Shown here piece after piece: positions 14,620 through 23,420 of a stretch of DNA of 59,380 bases. Numbering within the stretch: position 1 is the stretch's first letter; the number at the start of each line of letters is the position of its first letter. The position numbers and the translations under genes are program-made. Location: positions 1 to 59,380 of IMG/VR virus record IMGVR_UViG_3300046010_007017; one strand, 5' to 3'. This DNA comes from a virus. A model generated the notes under the pieces. It saw nothing but the letters and a program-made list of their open reading frames with translations, did not search any database and was not told the DNA's origin.

Positions 14620-16462
14620 ACGCTGCTTGGTCCATTAAATTTGTTTCATCGTTAAATTCAACTACTTTAGTCAAATCTAAACCTTGTAAATGTGAAGCCA
14701 TTTCATTGAATTGTTCTTCAGTAATGTCTTCAAATGGAGCTTGAATGTAACTTCCTCCAAAGTAAGGTAATACTGATAATCCGTTAAATGTGTCTTTATT
14801 TTCCCACATCCACTTACCTACTTCTTCCCATTCAGTTTCAGTAATAGATACTGTAGCAGATACGTTATTTGTGTTTGCTCCTTTTCTATGTCCTTTTTTA
14901 ACCCATTCTACATTATATTTGCGAACACGTTCTAATAATTCAAGTGCAGATTCACTTCTTAAAATAGAACCTTCTGGTGCTTTTTGTGGAACTGAGATTA
15001 CAGCTTGGATTGTTGGTTTAAAGTATTCGTCTTCTACTAATTCAGGATGATTAATTGATAAGTAAGTATATAATGCTTCATTTTTACCTACTCTCATTCT
15101 ACGAACGTAGTATGGAGCGTGCCAAGCGTGAATACCACTTGATGTACCTAACACTAATGATGAAGTACCTGATGGTTTAACTGTAGTTACACGAGCTGCT
15201 TTGTTAATGCCGATAATTTCAGCAATACGAGCATTTTCTGCTTTAGCAACATCTGCTGCTTCTTTTAAGTTGTAATTTAATACAACACCAGATCCAATAC
15301 CCGTTTGTCCTACACCGATTAATGCGTCTTTTTCAGTGGTTTTTCTCCATATATCACGTAAGTAATGGAAATCAGTATATGATGCTTGTAAAGTACCAAT
15401 AAGTGCAGCTGCACGGGATCTTTCATTCAAATCTTCTTGTGATTCAACGTCTGAAGCGTTTAATTCACATAAGTTACAGAATTGATACGGGCGAAGTGCA
15501 ATTTCACAACATGGGTTTGTTCCCCAATCTTTATCATTGCTGAAGTATAGTCCTGGTTCTCCAGATCCACTTGCTTCAATTTTCTTCCATAATTTGAAGA
15601 ATTCTTCTTCTGTAATTTTGTGGCGTAAGATAACTGCAGAGTTATTTGCTCTACCTCTTTGTGGATTTGCTTCCCACCAGCTTCCAAATTTACTTGTCAA
15701 CATATCTTCATCATCTAAGTTGAATAATGAGATTAATGCTGCTCTTCTAATACCACCACTTAATACTGCATCTGCAATATGGCAAACAATATCGTGTGCC
15801 TCAAGTGATGATAATTTATCTCCATTTTTCTTGCGATCAAAAATCTTTTGGATTTGGAATAAACATTCTTTTAATGGTTCCGGACCAGGTGCTTTACCAC
15901 CAGCTGTAATTAAACGAGCTCCTTTTGGTCTGATGTCTCTAAAATCAAATAACGGTAATGGTGATCCTGTAAAATATGCTTTAACTAATATTTTAACGGC
16001 ATCAGCCCAACCTTCAATACTATCACTAACTAAATAGCGCTTTTGTTTTGTTGGCAATTTAATCTCAGGTAATTCTCCAATGTGATGTTGTTGAACACTA
16101 AATCCAACTCCCGTTCCCGATAATAATAGGAACATCGTTTCACTAAATGAACGATAATCATCAATTGGTAAATAAGCACAGTTATATATACGTGTGTTAT
16201 TTATTTCAATTGGTTTTCCTGCGAATTGTAACGAACGCATTGACGGTAGTATCTTTTTATCGTAAACTAACTCATATGCTTTTGTGATTTCGTCTTTTAA
16301 TTGTGGGAACTTAGATATATGCATATCTCTGTTTCTTGTAACAATTTCTTCCCATGTCTCTCTTCTCTGTAACTCTGGATTGAATTTAGCATATTTGTTA
16401 TATACTGTAATATCTGAAAGAATACTCACCGAAGGATGAACAGATTGTTTTCCTTTACTCAT
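14591..16462 (-). CDS. nrdJ: ribonucleotide reductase, adenosylcobalamin-dependent class II (monomeric type)
   Basis: This enzyme reduces ribonucleotides to deoxyribonucleotides for phage DNA synthesis. The 623-residue protein has TRIYNCAYLP (C95, redox partner), SGTGVGFSVQ, the finger-loop motif NPCCEIAL (thiyl C318, E320), CNLCELNAS, KPSGTSSLVLGTSSGIH, and a C-terminal CAGGAC pair (C615, C620) that would be recharged by thioredoxin. The NPCxE pattern, the lack of a small-subunit gene nearby and the single-chain length fit the B12-dependent monomeric class. A phage thioredoxin is encoded at 12451-12693. A late-type motif lies 41 bases upstream. Confidence 0.88.
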   Translation of the reverse strand: MSKGKQSVHPSVSILSDITVYNKYAKFNPELQRRETWEEIVTRNRDMHISKFPQLKDEITKAYELVYDKKILPSMRSLQFAGKPIEINNTRIYNCAYLPIDDYRSFSETMFLLLSGTGVGFSVQQHHIGELPEIKLPTKQKRYLVSDSIEGWADAVKILVKAYFTGSPLPLFDFRDIRPKGARLITAGGKAPGPEPLKECLFQIQKIFDRKKNGDKLSSLEAHDIVCHIADAVLSGGIRRAALISLFNLDDEDMLTSKFGSWWEANPQRGRANNSAVILRHKITEEEFFKLWKKIEASGSGEPGLYFSNDKDWGTNPCCEIALRPYQFCNLCELNASDVESQEDLNERSRAAALIGTLQASYTDFHYLRDIWRKTTEKDALIGVGQTGIGSGVVLNYNLKEAADVAKAENARIAEIIGINKAARVTTVKPSGTSSLVLGTSSGIHAWHAPYYVRRMRVGKNEALYTYLSINHPELVEDEYFKPTIQAVISVPQKAPEGSILRSESALELLERVRKYNVEWVKKGHRKGANTNNVSATVSITETEWEEVGKWMWENKDTFNGLSVLPYFGGSYIQAPFEDITEEQFNEMASHLQGLDLTKVVEFNDETNLMDQAACAGGACEVV

Positions 16463-16502
16463 AGCGTAATTAAATTTTTAAATTGGTTTTTCTGAATGTG
16501 TT

Positions 16503-16512
16503 TATAAATACA
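16503..16512 (-). promoter_or_regulatory. late-type promoter motif (TGTATTTATA)
   Basis: The TATTTATA core is on the coding strand 41 bases before the ribonucleotide reductase ATG, in the gap of about 60 bases after the helicase gene. Confidence 0.45.
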
Positions 16513-16524
16513 ATATATACAATG

Positions 16525-17892
16525 CTAATCTGAACTAGTGATAAAGTTTTTTAAGAAGTCTTTTTCATCTTTATCTAATGCATTGTAGTCATTTGGTTTC
16601 TTAGGAGAACCGTTTTGAGGCGTGTCTATATTTAAGAAATCTTCATATATCTCTATATGTCCTGTTGATGTATCTATTTTAGAATCAAACGTCATACCGT
16701 CAGCACCTAATCTATTCTTCATAACGTGCCAACGTCCTGTTCCGTTTAATTTATCGTTTCTGTTTCTAGCTAAAGATACGACAATATCTCCAATCATCAA
16801 CTTAGAATAAGAACCAGCAATATTACTTCCTTCAATAATCTCACTATTAGCTCCTGTTCTATTTGCTTGTGAAGGAGTAACAATAGGTAATCCTAATTCT
16901 CTAGCTAAACCTCTAATACTTGTATATATGTCTTCTGTTCCTTCTAATCTATCTCTAGCTGAATTTTTTAATAAGTCGATATAGTCAATAAAGATAATAT
17001 CGGGCATGAATTCATATTGTGTTTTTAACTGTTCAATATGTTGTTCAATAGTATCTAATGTTGTTTTACCTGATGGGAATTCTTTTACTTTAATTTTACC
17101 AGGTAAATTTTCAACTAATTGTTCAATTTCAGCTCTATGTGTTAATATTTTATCTACAGGCACATTAAGTAAATTAGCGTCAATACGTCTTGCAACATAT
17201 GTTTCACTTAATTCTAGTGTGTAGTATAATACATTAAATCCTAATTTAGCGGCGTGAGCAGCCATAGCAATAATTGCCCAAGATTTACCACCACCTGGAT
17301 TTCCAAATACAATACCTAATTCACCTTTACCAATACCACCTTGTGTAATATCATTAAATACAGGCCAAGGGAATGGAATAGGTCCTCTATTATCTTCGCG
17401 GTAACGCGTTTCAACATCCTTTTCATACTCGTGGCCAATTGATCGTACTTCGCCGATTTTCAACGCATTAAGAATGATTTGACGTATAGAATCAAAATCG
17501 TTTGTGCTTAATAAATCTGCAGACGTAACAATAGCTTTCTTCATTTGTTGATTCTTACAGAAACCTAAAAATTCATCCTTAATATACTGAATATCTGTTT
17601 GTTCTGATTCACGATATGCTTGTGCTAGTTGTTCTTTAATAGCGATTTTTAATACATCGTTATCTATTTTTTGTACTTCAACCTTAATAGCATCCATTGA
17701 AGGAACAGTATGGTATTTGTTAAAGTATTTAAGAATTTCTTTAATAATCCATTGGTGTGATGTGTTTTCAAAAAACTCATCGCTTAGTGATTCTGAAATT
17801 GTAATTAAGAAGTCCCTATCTGTTAGTAGGGCACCCATTACTTTTACTTGGAAAGTGGGGCCGTATTGGCTCAATTTGCTCAACGTTGTCAT
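16525..17892 (-). CDS. replicative DNA helicase, DnaB/gp41-like
   Basis: This 455-residue hexameric-type helicase unwinds DNA at the replication fork. The N-terminal helical domain is followed by a RecA-like ATPase core with Walker A GNPGGGKS (residues 197-204), LYYTLELSETYVARRI, Walker B IIFIDYIDLLK, and PSQANRTGA with RNRNDK further on. Layout and length match T4 gp41 and DnaB. A host-type promoter stands 19 bases upstream, overlapping the 3' end of the exonuclease gene. No primase domain is fused, and none is seen in the window. Confidence 0.92.
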   Translation of the reverse strand: MTTLSKLSQYGPTFQVKVMGALLTDRDFLITISESLSDEFFENTSHQWIIKEILKYFNKYHTVPSMDAIKVEVQKIDNDVLKIAIKEQLAQAYRESEQTDIQYIKDEFLGFCKNQQMKKAIVTSADLLSTNDFDSIRQIILNALKIGEVRSIGHEYEKDVETRYREDNRGPIPFPWPVFNDITQGGIGKGELGIVFGNPGGGKSWAIIAMAAHAAKLGFNVLYYTLELSETYVARRIDANLLNVPVDKILTHRAEIEQLVENLPGKIKVKEFPSGKTTLDTIEQHIEQLKTQYEFMPDIIFIDYIDLLKNSARDRLEGTEDIYTSIRGLARELGLPIVTPSQANRTGANSEIIEGSNIAGSYSKLMIGDIVVSLARNRNDKLNGTGRWHVMKNRLGADGMTFDSKIDTSTGHIEIYEDFLNIDTPQNGSPKKPNDYNALDKDEKDFLKNFITSSD

Positions 17893-17910
17893 TCGTAACT
17901 TTTATTTTTG

Positions 17911-17942
17911 TAAATGTACTATCTTAGTATAAGGGATCCAAA
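17911..17942 (-). promoter_or_regulatory. host-type promoter of the helicase gene
   Basis: It reads TTTGG, 19 bases, TACATTTA on the minus strand. The box order and spacing are identical to the folE promoter. It overlaps the last codons of the upstream exonuclease gene. Confidence 0.72.
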
Positions 17943-18944
17943 GGTTTCTGATAGCCAAGAATGGGTATTCCCTATTGAATTTTTCAAACCATCCGCTTCA
18001 TAAAGCATCATAAATGCTCCTATATTTAGTGTGTTGATATCTTCATTCAATAATGATGTGATTTCCTCTTTATTAGGATCTGAAATGTTTGGTTGTCTTA
18101 GATCCATTAATTGATAATTGATATCTAATTGGTGTTTGAATTCTAAAACACTACCATACATTTTATTTCCATCAATGTTATCTTCACATATACTATATAT
18201 TTCTTTTAAAGTATGTTCTTTTTCATCTTCTAGTGGAAATAATTTAACTATTTTTTTAGGACCTAATCCTTTAATTCCTGGAAGGTTATCAGATGAATCA
18301 CCCATTAATGTTTTGTATAATAGGTAATTATTTGGGTGAACACTATATTCATCTAGTACATCTTGTGTTTTGTATGTTTTCTTCTTAGTAGGTGAATATA
18401 CGTTAACTTTATCAGATACTAATTGTAAAAAGTCTTTGTCGGCTGACATGATTGTAACTTCTTTACATTCTTTATTCTCTTCAAAATGTTTAGCAATATA
18501 TCCCATACTATCATCCGCTTCTATTTTATCAACTGATATTAAGGTAACAGGTAATTGTTGTAGGTACTGGATAAGGCGAGACATTTGATCAATCATTGCT
18601 TGACTTTCATCAACTTTGGTGTCAAATACATCCCAATTAGTAATACGAGTAGTATTTCTATTAGCCTTGTATTCAGGATACAAATTTTTCTTATTATTAC
18701 TGTTACCTAGGCCATCAAATACTAAAATAACTCTTGTAGGGCGAAATGTTTTAACGGCATAACCAACACTTCTTAAATACCCGACAAGGCCACCAATATG
18801 GTGGCCTGCGGGATTCATGAAATTGACAGTAGAAAAACTACGAATAAACGTATTCATAGAATCTACTACTAGTATTCTGCTATTACGTGTAGGCTTTTCC
18901 CCTAACGAGTTTATTATCTGGTTTAAGAATACTTTATCAAACAT
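17919..18944 (-). CDS. 5'-3' exonuclease / flap endonuclease (T4 RNase H-like)
   Basis: The 341-residue FEN/PIN-type nuclease should remove RNA primers and flaps during lagging-strand synthesis. Conserved acidic clusters are visible: ILVVDSMNTFIRSF, VILVFDGLGNSNNKK, KIEADDSMGYIA, and MSADKDFLQLV followed by the helix-hairpin-helix region TLMGDSSDNLPGIKGLGPKK. Its ATG overlaps the last base of the UvsX-like gene. The order SSB, UvsX, exonuclease, helicase suggests one replication operon. Confidence 0.92.
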   Translation of the reverse strand: MFDKVFLNQIINSLGEKPTRNSRILVVDSMNTFIRSFSTVNFMNPAGHHIGGLVGYLRSVGYAVKTFRPTRVILVFDGLGNSNNKKNLYPEYKANRNTTRITNWDVFDTKVDESQAMIDQMSRLIQYLQQLPVTLISVDKIEADDSMGYIAKHFEENKECKEVTIMSADKDFLQLVSDKVNVYSPTKKKTYKTQDVLDEYSVHPNNYLLYKTLMGDSSDNLPGIKGLGPKKIVKLFPLEDEKEHTLKEIYSICEDNIDGNKMYGSVLEFKHQLDINYQLMDLRQPNISDPNKEEITSLLNEDINTLNIGAFMMLYEADGLKNSIGNTHSWLSETFGSLILR

Positions 18945-20029
18945 TATTCTGGTTCTTGTTTAAATCCGATGTCATCGATTAAATCATCTCTTTCTATAAC
19001 AATATCAAAGTCAGATTCACCTAATTTTTCTAACCATTCTTTAGAATGTAATTTCTTATAATCGTCAATAGCTTTTTTATCGTCTTCAATAAAGCCATGA
19101 ACAGTCATAATAATAGATCCTTTAGATGAAACACCATTTACGTGGTTTTTCTCAACTTGAATTTTAGTACGTTTAGCGAACTCAACGTCTTTACCATTCT
19201 TAGTTGCTTTAATTTTGTTTGTACCAGCATTTGATACATTACCAAAGGTAATGATACAAGTAGCATCATACCACATAGCCATTCCACCTTTATTCATCAT
19301 CTTAGGTTGTGACATTGGTGTTTCTGCTTTCTGTGTCCAAACTTTATTAACACAAACTAATGTGTTTGTATAAGGATAAGATTCTTTACGTGATAATAGA
19401 ATCTTTTGGTTTACACCATTAGCAAATTGAGTTGACATTGCACCTGCAATCCACTCGTTATTGTTTTTTCCTGAGTTTAAAGACATATTACAAGTAATAC
19501 TACCGATTGAGTCCCATAAAAATAATAGGTCATGTGGTAAGTTTCCTGATTTTTGTTCATCTAACAAATCAGAAATAAATGCAGATACATCTTCAACTGA
19601 GTTTAAATTGCTTCTATCAGCAAATAGGAAAAATCCATTAAAATCAACTACTTCACCTGTATCAGGATCTGCTATTTCGTTGAATTCTAAACCCATTTCT
19701 CTAGCGTGTTCCCAATTCCATTTCATCTCAGTAATAAGAAACACAGGTAATATGCCCATTTTTTGGGCATTAACTGCTGCTTCAAGCATTGCTGTTGACT
19801 TACCTGTATCCGAGTGGCCACGTAACAAAGTTATGTGGCCCATTGGAATACCGGGTATTGAAGTAACATTCTGGAATGCATCTGATAGAGGAATCCATTT
19901 TTGTTCTTTAAATTTAACAGCTGTAGTTAAGTACTTAGATTTTTTAAAGGAATCTAGATCAAACGCCTTTGATGCTCCCGTTTTAATAGCAGAGGAGGCT
20001 GCTTCGTTTAAACTTTTACCTTTAGCCAT
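18944..20029 (-). CDS. uvsX: UvsX/RecA-like recombinase
   Basis: The 361-residue RecA-family protein promotes strand exchange and recombination-dependent replication. It has Walker A GHSDTGKST (residues 71-79), ITEMKWNWEH, a Walker B-like strand LLFLWDSIGSI, and the L2-like segment MNKGGMAMWY. The C-terminus is acidic (DFDIVIERDDLIDDIG). Size and motif order match T4 UvsX. It starts 3 bases after the SSB gene. Confidence 0.9.
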   Translation of the reverse strand: MAKGKSLNEAASSAIKTGASKAFDLDSFKKSKYLTTAVKFKEQKWIPLSDAFQNVTSIPGIPMGHITLLRGHSDTGKSTAMLEAAVNAQKMGILPVFLITEMKWNWEHAREMGLEFNEIADPDTGEVVDFNGFFLFADRSNLNSVEDVSAFISDLLDEQKSGNLPHDLLFLWDSIGSITCNMSLNSGKNNNEWIAGAMSTQFANGVNQKILLSRKESYPYTNTLVCVNKVWTQKAETPMSQPKMMNKGGMAMWYDATCIITFGNVSNAGTNKIKATKNGKDVEFAKRTKIQVEKNHVNGVSSKGSIIMTVHGFIEDDKKAIDDYKKLHSKEWLEKLGESDFDIVIERDDLIDDIGFKQEPE

Positions 20030-20031
20030 AA

Positions 20032-20835
20032 TTATTCTTCGTTAAATAAGTCGTTAAATTTGTCTACTTTAGACTGTTTTGCAGGGACTGCTGCTTCAGT
20101 TTTCTTTTCCCAAGGTAAGTCACCTTCTTCTTCCTCATCTTTAGTGATGATTGGTTCTTCAGTGTCTTCTTCAGGATTAGCCCATTTTTGGAAGATTTCA
20201 TTTAAGCTTTCATAAGTATGATGCTTATTGATTGCTAAAATGTCTGGTTGTTCTTCCAACCATGTGTTTACTACGTCAGCTTCATCAGTAAGTGGTGTTG
20301 TTTTAACACGTGGTGTTAAATTACACTTAATACCTTTGCGACCTGCAACTTCTGCTTCAACGGCTTCAATAACGAAGTCACGGCCATCCTGAATATCGGT
20401 ATAGTCACCGTAATCTTCATTCATGGCAATGTTCATAAGTTGAGTGTAAATTTCCTTTCCAAATTCCCACAAGCGAACACCTACGCCTTCTTCACCACGA
20501 ACAATAACAGGTGCAAATACTCTCATTTTTGGAGTAATTTTCTTTGCCATCTGCCAATGGTCAGGATTGTCTGATTTGCGTAATTTCTGTGCTGCTTCTA
20601 CAATTGGATCAGCTTCACCCCAGTTAGTTAACGCAAGGATTGGTCCTTTTGTGTAACCATAGTGAAAATAAATTTCACGGAATGGAGTTGACTTGTTGAA
20701 CTTAGAAGGAACGATACGAATCTGGTGTTTACCAGGTTTTGGTTTCCAGAAAATCTTCGTGTAGTCGATTTTCTCTTTAGCTTGGCCCTTGCTCTGGAAG
20801 GAGTCAAGCTTGTTTTTGATTAATGATAAATCCAT
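20032..20835 (-). CDS. single-stranded DNA-binding protein, gp32-like
   Basis: The 267-residue protein begins MDLSLIKNKLDSFQSKGQ, has a core with IFWKPKPGKHQIRIVPS and PFREIYFHYGY, and a strongly acidic C-terminal tail (EDTEEPIITKDEEEEGDLPW) ending KVDKFNDLFNEE, the arrangement of T4 gp32-type proteins. It should coat single-stranded DNA and recruit UvsX and the polymerase. I start at ATG 20833-20835 because the promoter boxes at 20859-20890 lie inside the longer frame to 20898. It heads the SSB-UvsX-exonuclease run. Confidence 0.85.
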   Translation of the reverse strand: MDLSLIKNKLDSFQSKGQAKEKIDYTKIFWKPKPGKHQIRIVPSKFNKSTPFREIYFHYGYTKGPILALTNWGEADPIVEAAQKLRKSDNPDHWQMAKKITPKMRVFAPVIVRGEEGVGVRLWEFGKEIYTQLMNIAMNEDYGDYTDIQDGRDFVIEAVEAEVAGRKGIKCNLTPRVKTTPLTDEADVVNTWLEEQPDILAINKHHTYESLNEIFQKWANPEEDTEEPIITKDEEEEGDLPWEKKTEAAVPAKQSKVDKFNDLFNEE

Positions 20836-20858
20836 AACAGTTTTTATTTTATGTAATG

Positions 20859-20890
20859 TAAATATACGAACGTATAATTGGGTATCCAAA
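20859..20890 (-). promoter_or_regulatory. host-type promoter of the SSB-UvsX-exonuclease operon
   Basis: It reads TTTGG, 19 bases, TATATTTA on the minus strand, 24 bases upstream of the SSB ATG and directly after a terminator hairpin. This is the cleanest example of the host-type set, with no overlapping gene. Confidence 0.78.
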
Positions 20891-20899
20891 GACAACAAA

Positions 20900-20918
20900 A
20901 GCCTTCTTTTGGAAGGCT
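20900..20918 (-). terminator. rho-independent terminator
   Basis: On the minus strand AGCCTTC pairs with GAAGGCT across a 5-base CAAAA loop, followed by TTTGTT. It closes the gene at 20943-21602 and separates it from the SSB promoter. Confidence 0.72.
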
Positions 20919-20942
20919 CTTATTATTTTAATTATGTTTTTA

Positions 20943-21602
20943 TTAACCAGGATATACATCATTATATATATCTCTAACTTGATTTTTATAATCTTCATAG
21001 TTTTCAGCATCTATGTCCATTACTTCTTCAGCAAATTTTCGTTGCCATTGTTCATCATATGAATCTATATAGCTTTCAATATCATCGTCAAATCCTAAAT
21101 CTAATTCTTTATTAGCTTTATCCCACCAGTTATTTTCTACTTCATCCTCTTCACTTAAGGTTTTTTTTTGACCTTCTTCGATATCTAAATCACCTAATAC
21201 AGCGTTGATGTCAGGTCTTGGTCTAGACGTTTTAGGTTCTTGTTGTTTTGATGTGTATCCTTCTCTAGCAACTAATTCTTTAGCTTCTAAGCTATTGAAT
21301 ATAGGATTAACTGCTGGTTGAGGTACGTTTCTTTCTACAGCGTAGTCAATTTTTTGTACTCTTTTACCGTCTTTTTTAGCCTTAAATAAGAATACTAAAG
21401 CAGCAATTTCGCTATTTTTAATACCTTCAGGTGCTTTACCTGCAGCTTTGGTTTGCTTTAAAATTTCTTCACCTTTTTCAGTGATTGTATATGCACCACC
21501 TGTACCAGCTGTACGTGCCATTTCTGGAAGAGCCATTTCACTAATAGGTATACCAGCTAATTTTTGCATTCTTTGTGCTTCAGATATAAATTGTTTTCCC
21601 AT
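20943..21602 (-). CDS. hypothetical protein with EAQRMQKLAGI leader
   Basis: The 219-residue protein begins MGKQFISEAQRMQKLAGIPI, a leader type I recall from small marine T4-like phage proteins. Residues from about 38 to 115 look like a winged-helix domain (YTITEKGEEILKQTK, EIAALVFLF, VNPIFNSLEAKELVARE). The C-terminal half is acidic (LGFDDDIESYIDSYDEQWQR). A late-type motif precedes it and a terminator follows. A DNA-binding or assembly role is possible, but the family is not recognised. Confidence 0.6.
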   Translation of the reverse strand: MGKQFISEAQRMQKLAGIPISEMALPEMARTAGTGGAYTITEKGEEILKQTKAAGKAPEGIKNSEIAALVFLFKAKKDGKRVQKIDYAVERNVPQPAVNPIFNSLEAKELVAREGYTSKQQEPKTSRPRPDINAVLGDLDIEEGQKKTLSEEDEVENNWWDKANKELDLGFDDDIESYIDSYDEQWQRKFAEEVMDIDAENYEDYKNQVRDIYNDVYPG

Positions 21603-21620
21603 GTGTTTTTTTATTGTGGT

Positions 21621-21630
21621 AATAAATATT
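21621..21630 (-). promoter_or_regulatory. late-type promoter motif (AATATTTATT)
   Basis: The core motif is on the coding strand 19 bases before the ATG at 21602, overlapping the stop codon region of the preceding gene. Confidence 0.5.
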
Positions 21631-22084
21631 AGAGTTCTACAATAGTATGAATTTTGGTATGTACTTTTCTTAAACCACCGTCTTGTGTTAACAATATAGT
21701 GTTTCTAAAATCAGTCCATGCTACTTTGTAGTTAGTATCTAATACTCCTCCGTTTAATTCACGGATTAATGTGTTAAGAGCATTAATTGTGTATAAGGTG
21801 TTTGATTCCTTTTTGCGATGTAGTAAAATTGTGCTTGGAAGCGCATTTTTTGAACTAGTGTTCATTACATCAATGTTATAAGTCAATATTAGCTCATCAG
21901 TATCTGGTGATTCTAATACAAATATTTTATTATATAAGATAGCGTAGCGTTGGGTAAGAGTACCAATTACTTCCGTTAGTCTATCATGTTCTATAAAAGT
22001 GCAAAATAATTTATTTCCTGCCATGTCGTCAATAACAATATTATCGAAATTATAACTGGTCATAAATATGGATGATTGGGGCAT
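21629..22084 (-). CDS. hypothetical protein
   Basis: The 151-residue protein begins MPQSSIFMTSYNFDNIVIDD (Met8 is an alternative start). It has alternating strands (ILYNKIFVLES, ELILTYNIDVMN, STILLHRKKES) and ends TKIHTIVEL. It lies 9 bases downstream of the DNA polymerase gene and is probably part of the same transcript. No motif identifies its function. Confidence 0.55.
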   Translation of the reverse strand: MPQSSIFMTSYNFDNIVIDDMAGNKLFCTFIEHDRLTEVIGTLTQRYAILYNKIFVLESPDTDELILTYNIDVMNTSSKNALPSTILLHRKKESNTLYTINALNTLIRELNGGVLDTNYKVAWTDFRNTILLTQDGGLRKVHTKIHTIVEL

Positions 22085-22093
22085 AACTGTGTT

Positions 22094-23371
22094 TTATTTT
22101 AATTCGTTGTAGTTTAATCCGGTTTTTATACGTACAGGGTATTGTAATCGGGCGATTACCTCGCGTATTACTGGCAATTCTTCGCGTGACGCGTCAACTA
22201 ATATGGAATCATATGTGTATAGCACAATGCGAGATTTCAGCGGTTTAAATGCGCTAAATATAGAATCTAATTGCATTGTATTCTGCGATGTCTCGAAATT
22301 CTGTATGTAGTAGTTTAATAGTTTTTGTGGCGTAGGATTATCAATATCCTTTAATCTAAATACCTTACCTGATGGTGTTTCGATACGTCCACTGTGTTGG
22401 ATTGTATTCCATAAATCCTCAGTAAATAAATGTACCTGTTTAAAGAATAGTTTATCTTGCAATTCAGGTTTTATACCTCCATATAAGTTCTGGAATGTTG
22501 TTTCCTTAACTTTAGGTACATCTTTAACCTTTAATATTTTAGCTATTTGCTCATATACGTTAGTTTCATAATCAAAATTATATCCAACTATTGTACCTAA
22601 TAAACGCGGATGATATCCGTTAAAATCAAATTCAATAAACACATCATTACGTGGAACATAACATGATCTTTCCCCGTTATCTTTGTTTAATGCTGCGTAG
22701 TTTATACTGTTAAAGGCGTTAGAAGGGCGACCAGTAAGAGTATATAAATTATAAGAAGTATAAGCAACTCCCTGTTTGATCGAAAAATGCGGCGTACGAT
22801 GTTCTTCATGATATTTAATAAAACATTCTTTATCTAATTTAATTCCTTCTCTTTCTATTTTATAAAACACATTAACTAATTTATTAATGTATTCTGTATT
22901 AGTAGCAAGATATGGTTTTACTATATTATAAATATTCTCACAATATTCATAATGTTTAGAAATCGGTATTAATTCATTAACGTTCTTTGAAGATCCGTAA
23001 TCGCGGTAAAAATTAGAAATAATATTAGATTCGCATTCGCTAAAATCAAATTTATCTCCCCCCTGCGCAATACGATTAAACGTTCCATCATGAATTGGGC
23101 CTTTAAAAAAATATCTTGTGTATTTTGAATCGATAGCATATAGTTCTTTTTCAGATAAATATTTGCGGACTGTTTGCCATTTAAGACTTAATGATTCGTT
23201 ATGATTGATACATAACATGTATCCCTTGCCTGTAAACGGTTTCACATATACAAGCGAAACTGTAGCAATAGCGGGATGATAATTATTATTGTTTGTAATT
23301 ACATGAACAAAACATTTATCAAACTCAGGTAAATTGTGTAGTTGAGATTCTTTCTCGATTAGGTAAAACAT
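22094..23371 (-). CDS. family A DNA polymerase with apparent exonuclease remnant
   Basis: The C-terminal 220 residues show family A motifs: TLTGRPSN, motif A IEFDFNGYHPRLLG (catalytic D249), motif B KVKETTFQNLYGG, and motif C YTYDSILVD (residues 385-393, D387). The N-terminal 150 residues have strands like a DnaQ-type exonuclease domain, but the DxE motif is not visible; the first strand reads FVHVITNNNN. The 425-residue total is short for a Pol I-type enzyme. T4-like phages usually carry family B polymerases, so this is unusual. It has its own host-type promoter. Whether it is the main replicase is not settled by this window. Confidence 0.78.
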   Translation of the reverse strand: MFYLIEKESQLHNLPEFDKCFVHVITNNNNYHPAIATVSLVYVKPFTGKGYMLCINHNESLSLKWQTVRKYLSEKELYAIDSKYTRYFFKGPIHDGTFNRIAQGGDKFDFSECESNIISNFYRDYGSSKNVNELIPISKHYEYCENIYNIVKPYLATNTEYINKLVNVFYKIEREGIKLDKECFIKYHEEHRTPHFSIKQGVAYTSYNLYTLTGRPSNAFNSINYAALNKDNGERSCYVPRNDVFIEFDFNGYHPRLLGTIVGYNFDYETNVYEQIAKILKVKDVPKVKETTFQNLYGGIKPELQDKLFFKQVHLFTEDLWNTIQHSGRIETPSGKVFRLKDIDNPTPQKLLNYYIQNFETSQNTMQLDSIFSAFKPLKSRIVLYTYDSILVDASREELPVIREVIARLQYPVRIKTGLNYNELK

Positions 23372-23388
23372 AACCTTTGATTTGTACG

Positions 23389-23420
23389 TAAATATACGTT
23401 TAAATCTTTAGGTTACCAAA
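23389..23420 (-). promoter_or_regulatory. host-type promoter of the DNA polymerase gene
   Basis: It reads TTTGG, 19 bases, TATATTTA on the minus strand, 18 bases before the polymerase ATG. The spacer starts TAACC, as in the promoter at 45454-45484. Confidence 0.75.

Noticed and set aside
20836-20898. Longer N-terminus for the single-stranded DNA-binding protein
   Set aside because: The extra 21 residues do not look like gp32 and cover the promoter boxes at 20859-20890.
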